A stretch of 64,000 bases of DNA from Psococerastis gibbosa (Eukaryota > Arthropoda > Insecta > Psocodea > Psocidae), in NCBI GenBank assembly GCA_963971405.1, contig OZ020491.1, positions 10,534,855-10,598,854 on the forward strand, given 5' to 3'. Shown here piece by piece: positions 30,842 through 42,800 of this stretch. Position numbers and translations under genes: made by a program. The notes below the pieces were generated by a model that did not search any database, was not told the origin of the DNA, and saw only the letters and a program-made list of their open reading frames with translations. Each line of letters starts with the position of its first letter. Position 1 is the stretch's first letter.

Positions 30842-33800
30842 CTGCAAATATCAATCAGCGTCATTTAGTCCACAGTAAGAATTCGGAACACCGGAAAGTG
30901 ACGAAGCAGTAGAATCTGGGAAGATTGGCCTTGGACGTTCTGAAAGGAATGTCCACTCTACAGCTTGGACGAGTTCAGGGAACTAAATTGGGATGCATAA
31001 CCCATTAACACCCCCCCCCCCTTCCCCTCCCCGTTTAACGTGTGCTTTCGCATGAAACTTGTTTTGGACACCGGCTGTCCCACCTTGGTGGGTCATGGAC
31101 AAAGGTTGATCGATTGATGGATTGATGGGGCTTTAAGTCGTTGGCATTCGAATAAAGATGACTTACCATAAGTCTGGACTTGACTCATAGTCGTGAGACA
31201 CAGCATGAGGCCCCACATGGCTGTGACGTATGTGACGTTGAGCACCCATTCCACTTGCGATCTGCCCGCCTTATCCATATCTTGAGAAGCACAGTCGGCC
31301 GTGGCTGCTGCCCTGTTTACGTATGCTATATGGTTTAGGATGACACTCAGCGACATATCACCACCCTACAACAACAACATTACTGGTTAGCATCGTCCAC
31401 GGAATGTAGACTCCAATTACATAGATGGATGGAACTGTGTGTTGATCTGCGGACCAGCAGGCTGATCATGGCGATTGTAATACCGGGGTTTATTTAATCC
31501 CCTGGTATTAAAACTGTAAACAAACAAATTTTAAATAGCACTTTCCATTTTAAAATTATCTTGCTTAGATTTTTAATACCAGCAGGCTGATCATGGCGAT
31601 TATAATACCGGGGTTTGTTTAATCCCCTGGTATTAAAAATGTAAATAAGATAATTTTATAATGGAAAGTGCCATTCAAAATTTGTTTGTTTACATTTTTA
31701 ATACCAGGGGATTAAATAAATACCGGTATTATAATCGCCATGATCAGCCTGCTGGGATTAAAACTGCAAACAAACAAATCAACAAAAACGGTCCAGGTCG
31801 ATGGACTATATGGACTCCTAGTGTATTTATAAGGTTATAGTATTTACCTGCGATTCTTGAGGTAGCAGACAGTCTTGAACATTAGGCTCGTCATCTTTCT
31901 TCTGTTTTCTCCATGGTAAGGGCTTGCTCCGCCGCCTGTCCCTGCTGGACCGGTCGCTGTCGTCCCCGTCGCCGACATCAGAAATATTGGAGCACCCGCT
32001 GCTCCTTCGGCTGTTGGGGGTGTCCACGTTCAGCCGGTCACGATCCCTTCTGTAAAAAAATAATACCAACAGTATTCAAAATTTACAGTGTGTTCAGTAG
32101 CTGCAGCATGAAGCTGAAGCACGTAGAACGGATGCCAGAGAGAATGGGACAAGAGCAGCCCGGCAACGACATCTTCAAGGAAGGAGATGGGTGGAAAGGC
32201 CTCTGATGCGATGGCTGGATGATTTTGAGGCAGATCTGACCTTCCTTGACGTGGATCTTGTGGTCTGGGACTACGCATATGGTGGAGCATTCTATAGAGC
32301 CAAAGGGCTTACATTTACAGTGTGCTCAGTAGCTGAAGCAGGAGGCGACCGCACGTAGAACGGATGCCAGAGAGAAGGGCGACAAGAGGAGCCCTGCAAC
32401 GGCAACTTCAAGGAAGGAGATGGGTGGAAAAGAATAATGATTTTGAGGCAGATCTGACCTTCCTTGACGTGGATCTTGTGGTCTGGGACTACGCATATGG
32501 TGGAGCAGTCTATAGAGCCAAAGGGTTTACATTTACAGTGTGCTCAGTAGCTGAAGCAGGAGGCGACCGCACGTAGAACGGATGCCAGAGAGAAGGGCGA
32601 CAAGAGGAGCCCTGCAACGACAACTTCAAGGAAGGAGATGGGTGGAAAGGAAAGTTGATTTTGAGGCAGATCTGACATTCCTTGACGTGGATCTTGTGGT
32701 CTGCGACTACGCATATGGTGGAGCAGGCTATAGAGCCAAAAGGTTAAAATAAAGACGGTAATAAAAAATTAACTTCTTAGAAATAGATCAGCCAATCGCA
32801 ACAATTCGTGAAAAGAAGTGCGGTATTGGCTGAAAAGCTTAAATCCGACAATAACTTATGGTATAGATTTCTCCCAGCCAGGTTACATGAGATGAAAAGG
32901 ATATAAAAAATTGAAAAGTAGGTATACGGTTAAGATATATACGGAAGCCTAAATAGCGTACCCTACCTGCTATTTCTTCGGCTAGAGCCTTCCCCACTAC
33001 TCTTTCTGCTGAGGGATGTATGTTTCCTACTTCGCCTGTCCTCTCCGCCACGCTCCATATTCATCTCCTGAAGGTCTTGTTGGATCTGATTGATTACCTC
33101 GTTAAGTGCGTCTTCTCGCTTCTGAGCACTGTCGGACACCACGGCTTGGTCAGCTTGAAGCTGCGGATTGAAAATAAACAATATAGACATTGCGGCAATT
33201 ATAACGAAAGATTTATTTAATCCAACGATAATGAAACAGAAGAAATTGCGCCTAACTACAAGCTTAGTATGATCGATAGTGGTGAAACATAGGAGGGAAT
33301 GGCAAAGGTGGTAAAGAAAATAAGTAGGGTTGCAACGTAAAAAAAAAGAAAATATTGGACAGTGAAAAACTAATGAACATTCCAACACGCAGGGCTGACA
33401 ACAACATCACAAGTGCAGAAGTTCTGCGTAATTGACCATACAATACAATACATTTAGATTTCCATAAAAAGTTAAATTACAGTAATCGTAATGGCCATCT
33501 TAATAGCTTGATGTTGACTATATTGGGCATATGGCGAGAACCAACCACTTACGCTAGGTCCCTACTGCTGAATATTTGATTGGCTGAGTCGTGGATGCCC
33601 ATCTTACCCGCCAAAGAGATGATTAGAAGCGAACTGATGAAAAGAGGTTTCGGGGTGGAAGTGGATGAACCATAGGTGGAGAAGATAATGCGTTGGAGAC
33701 TATAATGGATGAAGTTGATAATTGCATACGGTACGTAACTTGGTAACTTACGTGACGTAAGGTTATATAGCTGAGCCCAGTCTTTAAGAAAATACTGCCA

Positions 33801-36800
33801 AATGCTGCCCTGTGCTACCCATACAGGCTTTAGTAACCGACAGCGACAGTCATATGCTCTTTTTTCAGACATGTAGCCACCCTATTGAAAGTAGTGTACC
33901 TGTTGTATGTCTTCAATGCTGCTTCGGTCGCTAGGGCATGAAACAGTGATATTTGGCAACAAAGAATCTCCCCTTCTCACTGAAGAGCCCAGTAATCCTC
34001 CCCGGTAGCTTTCATTCTCAAAACCAGTTCTGCATTGGATTTTACTCTTGAATTCGTGGATATCCTGTCAAAACAAAATCATGCATCTTAAGAACGAATT
34101 AAATAGAGACAGTGTCAATCTACATTTCTCCTCGTATTCGACGTTTTTACGAGCGTATAGCTGTATATACTAAGAATATTCTTGTTCCAATGGAAATTCT
34201 ACTAACTTTCCTAAATATTGCTTAGAGGCCATCCCTTAGAATAGAGAAAGCTTTCTACACTGTCACTAAGGCAGAAGCACAATGACAATAAGAAAACTAC
34301 CTGATTTTGACGATATTTTGACGATTTTGCTTTATACTTTCTTGTTGACTAATTTTTGTAGGCCTACACTTGATTGTATAATTTAACAGAAATATATATG
34401 TTTTTATATATTTACGAATCTATAGTAAAAATTGCCATACTTATTTTATGTTACCTTAGTCGTGACGAATGACTCGGTTCCCTTAAGAATACCGGCTGGT
34501 TTCGGAAAGTTTTTGGCGGGAAACCCAAAGACGTCGTTCCGTCCAGGTGACCGGGGACTTGGCGGGGGCAATTCTTCCGAAGAGACTTGAGCCTGCAGCG
34601 AGAGCTTGGGTTTGAGACTGCGGTGCTGCCCTCTCGTGGAGTTCTGTAGCGATGAAGCTCGACCGAACGGACCAGGACTCCGTTCATCTCCCGAAGACCC
34701 TGCAACTGATGAATTATATTTTCTGGAGAAAACCGCCTCACACGTATCTCAAATTTTCAGCAATTAACAACAGTTTGTGTCAAACTATTCCAGGGCACCA
34801 TTTATGATGATTTTACTTAAGGATGGCTCTTCAACCTTTCTAATTTGCTACCTACTATAATGTAAAATACAGGCTGACTAATAAACCTACCTTCTTCAAG
34901 AATTGGAATGCTTTCTGACTCAAGGATACGAGAATTGGGATCATTACGGAAGCCTAAACTGGAAGTAGCCATGTCTTGCTGGTGGATTTTTGGGGCGCAA
35001 AGAGTAGGGAGCAGAGCTGCCGTGACGGAGCCCGCCAAATTGTTGTATGGCGCCAGCATGGCCAGTTGCATGATTCCTAAAACAAATTGACCAAAATTGA
35101 AACAAAAATAAAACTACTTATACTAAAAGTATATAAAAAGTATATATATACATAACACTGACATTAAATTAACTTTGGTTGAAGAGGTAACCTTCTCGTT
35201 ATTCGTTATATTATATCGTTAAATTAGAGGATACGGAAAAAACTGGGCTTGGCGGGATTCGAACCCACGATCTTCGCCTAACCGGGGCGTCGTCTTAACC
35301 GCTGGACCACATGCCCTGTAACCTCTAACTTCGGTTAAAAAATTTATATAAGTAAAAAGTATACATACTAAAAGTATGTGACAGCGGCGGGCACTAATTT
35401 TAAAAAGGCGGCAAAATGACAACTTTATTTTTAAATTCTGTATACATACGTACCAACCAGAATTGTTCGGAAAAACTAAATCAGTTACTTAAATCAAATA
35501 CCGTATTGTTTTTATTCTCAGTTTATACCTGAGGCGGCATTTTGAGGGATGACCCTCCCCAAAATAAAAAGCTGTGCCATTGGTGCGTAAGCCCTAAAAA
35601 ATTTCTTTTCGTTTTACTTGAAGCATACTATACCATCTCACTCGATTCCAATCCATCAACACTTATGCAATGGATATGAAATAGTCTACCAACATTATTA
35701 CCTGCATATTGGATCAGACTTGCCACATACCTGTATTTAGGTTAAAAATAGCTGTTTCACAGGCCAAGACAAGAAATTCATTGTTTACCAACTACTTAAT
35801 GTAATTTTGATTACCTCCCTATATGGCCTATGACCATTTGTTGCTTTCCAATTTATACGTAGTATAAGGAAAGCTTTGTGATGGTCGAAATTTTCGATTC
35901 CGAGATTTTAACGGATTTACACGTTTTGAGGTCCCAGGAACCCATATATTATGTTGTTCTGTGCAGGAACCTAAAGAAGTGGTTTTTACGAAATGTCTGT
36001 CTGTCGCTCTGTCTGTCTGTGCGTCGCTTTCCGGGCAAACTGATCGGTCGATTTTGATGAAATTCGGCATGTAGTTTCACAAAAATCATACCTCGGGATG
36101 ATTTTTTTATTTGGGGCTAATTCAATTTGGGGGGTTTTATTCTCAAAAAACTAAAAAAAAAACACGTCTAAATAAATTATTTCCCAAAAACGGCTCCAAC
36201 GATTTCTTTTAAATTCACATATATTGTAGTTGTTATTAATGTTGATAAAATGTGGGGGGTCACTTGTCCCATGATAGTTTGCTTCTGGGGGTAAAAAAAT
36301 AAAAATAACTAAATTTTAATGAAAAATGACTAAAAAATATTTTTTCTGTGAAACCTTTCTAACCACGATTTCTACCTTCAGGCATGTTTTGGCCTTAAAT
36401 TGAGTAACGAAACCGGATAGGTTGCTTTCCCAAAAAAATATTTGATTTTGCACAAAAAATTATTTTTTGAAAAAATGATAGAAAATTCGCGCTCAAATGC
36501 ATTGCGTGCCCTGCCATTATTGCTGTGTGGTAATTAATGTGTTGGTCTGACCTATCTAGAATTTATCTCACTTCCAGTGACGTCAGGTGGACAACCCCCC
36601 CTCCCCCCCCCCCCCCCGAGAGATATCGGAAATTTAACCACTGGAAAATTATTTAAAATGAAATTACTGATATTCTCTATCTACTAATGTTGATAAATTG
36701 GAAAGCATGTTCCAGTAAACTCGGACCGGTTCTTTAATTTTACTAACGCTAGCCTACCTTTATGATTAGGATCAGGCAAATCTCGATGGAAGCCTCCAGG

Positions 36801-39800
36801 TATGTTTCTGATAAGGAGCATGACTTTGTAGCCACTATATAAGAAGTTGCTGCATAGAACAACACCCCAGGTAAGGAACACGTACTGGACAATAACTTTT
36901 GCTAACTGGAACAGAAAATAAAAAAATTTAATGCATTATGGTTTTAACGTAACTTATTAACTAAGTTAATGAATTAATGTAAGGAATGTGAATAAGCTAT
37001 TACTACAAAACCAAGCAAAGGTTAATTTTTTCCCTTTTGCTTCCTTTATTGCAAATGTATCTTTCTCTGTCGATCTTGAGGTAAAGCGCAATGTATTTCA
37101 TCAAAATTTACTGACTCTGTTCATCCCACTCAAACGAATCCGTTCATCAAGTCAGTATAACATTTACTATGAATTCAGCAGGCTAGAGAGGCAATTCCAG
37201 ACTGGTCTATGATAGAATTATAATGAACAGTTCAGGTCTTCCATAGGCCCTCATTCGAGAATTCTGAACCATACATCATTACTACGGAGGTGCCTTCCAT
37301 CTCCACAGAAAATCCCATTGTCAACAGGATAATTAACTGCGACTGCGTTTTCTGATCCCAAAATATTTGAATCTTATCCACGATGCTTATCTATGCCGGC
37401 ACATTGTCGTAGCAGCCCCCCGAACGGCCACAGGGCCCAACTACCTCCGGAGCCACCTCCAGAGAATAGGTATCGCGGAGACGCGTACTCATCCGAATGC
37501 CCCCCCCCCCCCCCCTTATGCTTGCAAGGGGAGGGAAACGCAGATCCCCTACTGAACTACAGCGAGTTGCAGATTGAAAACCGAACTAGGCTACAACGCT
37601 GGAGGGAAAGGAGGGAGGCACAGCTTTGCTATGCGGCGTCTAATGGCCAATCTGTCAAGTTGTTGGCTGAAGTAAGAACTTACCAAAATATGCTCCTGAA
37701 ACGCTACAGCCACATCCATGGCGATAGTGAATGAGAAATGACCAGTTATGATGAGGGTGAGCAAAGCCTTCCGTCGAAGACCTTCAGCGCCGAGTTTGAG
37801 TTGTGTGAGCTGCAGAAATGCGAGTTGGACGAGGCAAAAGGCAGAGATGATTCCGGGGTAGCCCAAATCCCACAGAATTTCGCCAAAAACACGGGGCAGC
37901 GTCTGTAATGTCAGTGGTATGCACAATATAATAATTAGGTCAGCACAACTGGGATCCACCTCGACTGGAGAAAATGGCCGGTGCTGAACCAGCCCCTGTG
38001 GAAGCTAACAGGGCGAGATGGGACCAGATAGACGCAACAACACCCTGTGCTCGTGTGGTCAGAGGCAAGACGTGGATCACTTGTTCCAGTGCAGCCTATG
38101 TCCAGCTCAACGCACGAAATACGAGCTGTGGGAGGCCAACAGCGCTGCCTACAACTTCACCCGATTTTGGGACGTTCGCTTGGACACGAAAAAGTCTGAT
38201 TGAGATTCATCTGGCGTGCCTAGGGAAAGGGCTTTCCCTTTCGTGCTGTCGGGCTCACGGCAGAGCTTGCGCAATCGTCAAGAAATCTTCTGCTAGCCCT
38301 ATAGCTATAATGGAAAAGTCGTTGGCAAATCGCGACAGGGAGAATCATTCGACTGAGTCTATAAGCAAACTTCCTACTTTTTTGTGTTAGAAAGCCCAGA
38401 AAGAATAGAGGGGACTGGCTGGTAGTTTACGGATTAAGTCTCTGGATTTCCTAGATGCCTAAATTTCTACGTTTAACATTCATTTCCCATATGGAAAATA
38501 AAGACAATTTTCTTTCTTTCTTTTCTAAAACATTTGTTTTGGACACTAGGTCAATTTTTGCCGTAACACATAGTCTAACCATAAGTTTCCATTCGAAATT
38601 TATTGTCGAAGAGCAAAATCAATTTGCATAGTCATGGTACCTTCATTATTAGCAGGCCACTGACAGTTTTAGTATTTGTAAGGGTAGGCTACTTAATCAT
38701 AGTGAGATTCTCCAAAGTGACTTCGTGGAACTTCATCATACTTATAATTGTAGAAAGAATGAGACGCAACTGATCCACAATAAAATATATTAAACGTGAC
38801 CGGTTTCGGTAAAATACCATCATCAGACATAAACAAATAAATGAAACACGCCTTTATATACATACCAAGGAGGGGTGGGGGATACAATATTAATTGGTAG
38901 GAGGTGGGCGGGGTTGGGAACATAACATTAGGAGTGGGGAGCAATTTTGGAAAATTATCTCGTTGGTTAGATTTTCGTTATTGTGTAAAGCTTTATTTAT
39001 TTCTATACTCTCTAACCTATCGAGAATTTTTCCCTTGTTAGAACAGTGCATCAGCTGGAAGTTGTCAAAATCGCAAGTATGGCCATTGTCGTGCAAGTGA
39101 TTGGCGAACACCGAATTGCAATCGTTTTTACCGATTGCCCTTCGGTGCTCGTTCAACCTATCTCTGAAGTTGCGTCCACATTGACCAATGTAGCTAGCGT
39201 CACAATCCTTACAGCTGAGTTTATACACACCCGACATCCTAAACTTGTCAACTTTGTCCTTACAATTCATGAGCAGTTTACTTAGATTAGGAGGGCAAGT
39301 GTATGAAACCCTACTGTTAGTGATGCACTGTTCTAACAATCTACCTATCTTAATACTAATATCTCCTATGTAGGGAATCTTCAAATAGCGGTGTTCCTCC
39401 TTCGTCATATTTTGGCCCGCGTATACTTGTCGAGCGATGTACTTCAATCCATGTTTCCTGATAATCCTCGTCGCGAATTCCTGGGTATAACCGTTGTTAG
39501 TGGCGATCTCTAGAATAGTGTTCCTTTCCTGCCTGAAGTGTTCTGCTGACATGGGGACGTTATGAAGCCTGTGAGACATCGCATGGAACGCTGCTGCCTT
39601 ATGAGCCGGGGGATGGTGTGACGTCGCTGGAATCACCGTGTCCGTATGTGTAGGTTTCCTGAAAATGTTAAAAAGGAGGGCAGTATCTGATCTAGTAATT
39701 GTGAGGTCTAGGAAGTTCAGGGAGTTGTTAACTTCAATTTCCATGGTGAATTTAATACTAGGGTGAAGATCATTGAGAATACTGGCAAAACTGTCTAGTT

Positions 39801-42800
39801 GACGACGAGAACCCCTAAAAATGGCAAAGATATCGTCGACGTACCGTTTCCAAAGTTTGACATCGACGATNNNNNNNNNNNNNNNNNNNNNNNNNNNNNN
39901 NNNNNNNNNNNNNNNNNNNNNNNNNNNNNNNNNNNNNNNNNNNNNNNNNNNNNNNNNNNNNNNNNNNNNNNNNNNNNNNNNNNNNNNNNNNNNNNNNNNN
40001 NNNNNNNNNNNNNNNNNNNNNNNNNNNNNNNNNNNNNNNNNNNNNNNNNNNNNNNNNNNNNNNNNNNNNNCTTATGAGCCGGGGGATGGTGTGACGTCGC
40101 TGGAATCACCGTGTCCGTATGTGTAGGTTTCCTGAAAATGTTAAAAAGGAGGGCAGTATCTGATCTAGTAATTGTGAGGTCTAGGAAGTTCAGGGAGTTG
40201 TTAACTTCAATTTCCATGGTGAATTTAATACTAGGGTGAAGATCATTGAGAATACTGGCAAAACTGTCTAGTTGACGACGAGAACCCCTAAAAATGGCAA
40301 AGATATCGTCGACGTACCGTTTCCAAAGTTTGACATCGACGATATCTTTGCCATTTTTAGGGGTTCTCGTCGTCAACTAGACAGTTTTGCCAGTATTCTC
40401 AATGATCTTCACCCTAGTATTAAATTCACCATGGAAATTGAAGTTAACAACTCCCTGAACTTCCTAGACCTCACAATTACTAGATCAGATACTGCCCTCC
40501 TTTTTAACATTTTCAGGAAACCTACACATACGGACACGGTGATTCCAGCGACGTCACACCATCCCCCGGCTCATAAGGCAGCAGCGTTCCATGCGATGTC
40601 TCACAGGCTTCATAACGTCCCCATGTCAGCAGAACACTTCAGGCAGGAAAGGAACACTATTCTAGAGATCGCCACTAACAACGGTTATACCCAGGAATTC
40701 GCGACGAGGATTATCAGGAAACATGGATTGAAGTACATCGCTCGACAAGTATACGCGGGCCAAAATATGACGAAGGAGGAACACCGCTATTTGAAGATTC
40801 CCTACATAGGAGATATTAGTATTAAGATAGGTAGATTGTTAGAACAGTGCATCACTAACAGTAGGGTTTCATACACTTGCCCTCCTAATCTAAGTAAACT
40901 GCTCATGAATTGTAAGGACAAAGTTGACAAGTTTAGGATGTCGGGTGTGTATAAACTCAGCTGTAAGGATTGTGACGCTAGCTACATTGGTCAATGTGGA
41001 CGCAACTTCAGAGATAGGTTGAACGAGCACCGAAGGGCAATCGGTAAAAACGATTGCAATTCGGTGTTCGCCAATCACTTGCACGACAATGGCCATACTT
41101 GCGATTTTGACAACTTCCAGCTGATGCACTGTTCTAACAAGGGAAAAATTCTCGATAGGTTAGAGAGTATAGAAATAAATAAAGCTTTACACAATAACGA
41201 AAATCTAACCAACGAGATAATTTTCCAAAATTGCTCCCCACTCCTAATGTTATGTTCCCAACCCCGCCCACCTCCTACCAATTAATATTGTATCCCCCAC
41301 CCCTCCTTGGTATGTATATAAAGGCGTGTTTCATTTATTTGTTTATGTCTGATGATGGTATTTTACCGAAACCGGTCACGTTTAATATATTTTATTGTGG
41401 ATCAGTTGCGTCTCATTCTTTCTACAATTATAAGTAGGCTACTTAACATATTGCACATACCTCTTTGAAGTTGTAAGGGTCAATAAAAAGACACGCTGAT
41501 CTTGAGGCTCCCAGCAGACAGAGGAAACCATTAATTGTTGACATAAATGGACGGCTGGAGATGAATGAACTGAAACAAAATTAGGATTGAGAACCAGACA
41601 CTAAAAATTTGTAAATTGGCCTGCAGTAAAAACAAGAATCGGTACGAGTGAACCCATATAATTTATAATTAGTATATATAGTATAAATCCCATAATAGAT
41701 ATTACAAAAGGTTAAATCGAGTACAAACAATTTAATGAGTGTATCCGACGCCTCACTAAGCCACCACCGAGGCACCTGTGTCGAGTTACGACACGTCTCC
41801 GACCGCGATGTGTGTAGATACTCGCACAAGTACAAGCACGCTACCACCTTGCCACCGAAGTAGTTCCATGGTAAATAATAGTCCTAGAGATACAGAATTC
41901 ATCGATGGGACAATTGCATAGTCTATAGTAGAATTGGCAGACCGATATTATACTTCACAAGTACATAATCATATTTTTTCAAGAAATATACTTTTCTTCA
42001 AAACTAAAACTGTACTTCGGAAAGCAACCTGTTCGGTTTGGTTACTCAATTTAGCACCTAAATCATAGGCCTAAGTGAAGTTAGGAAGCATCCAAGACAT
42101 GTAGAGTAGTGGTACGGACTCTGACTTTCACCCGAAAGGTTGTTGGTTCGAGTCCTAGACTTCCTACATTTTCTGGCCATGCTTTGGAGGGCATGTAAAG
42201 CAGGCGGTCCCGGGCCTTCCAAATAGAGTGTAAGAGAGGGCTTTATAGCCCTAACTCCGCTAGGTTGGCTTAGTAATAGAACAAAAAAGTCATTAATATT
42301 GTTATCCACAAAAGGGCTCATCAGATTTTTTTGATTTTTTTACCCACAGAACCAAACTTTCAAAGGGCAAGTGACCTGGTGGGTTTTGTTTACATTAATA
42401 ACTACTAAAATATATGGGGATTGAAAAAAGAATAAAATAGAATTTTTGAGAAACTTTATTTTTTTGAATTTTTTCAATCCCTCAAAACTGCGTCAGTGCA
42501 AAATAGAAAAAAAAGGAACCAAAATATGAGTTTTTTGAATACACATGCCAAATTTCATCAAAATCCATCCAGTAGTTTGTCCACAAATCGACGAACAGAC
42601 AGACAGATACTAGTATTACATAAATTGTACCACTTTTTTGGTTCCTGGGACCTCAAAACGCATATTTCGTTTGAAACCTTGGAATCGAAAACTTCGACCA
42701 TCACAAAACTTTCCTTATAGACCCTACTAACGTATAAATAGGAAACAAACATAAGGCGCATATTCCACCGACCGGCTAGGGCTAAATACAAATACGGTGA

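Noticed and set aside
30605-30912. Several plus- and minus-strand open frames of 70-90 codons over the last PRRT-like exon
   Set aside because: Only the minus-strand frame 30841-30627 fits the splice phase and ends in a hydrophobic helix; the others are its shadows.
34451-34741. 96-codon minus-strand open frame
   Set aside because: It is in the wrong phase; the frame that joins both neighbouring exons gives the Pro-rich loop sequence instead.
35236-35315. tRNA-like sequence with a good B box on the minus strand
   Set aside because: It is the head of SINE family B: the same tail follows in every copy and the copies are diverged, so I do not call a tRNA gene.
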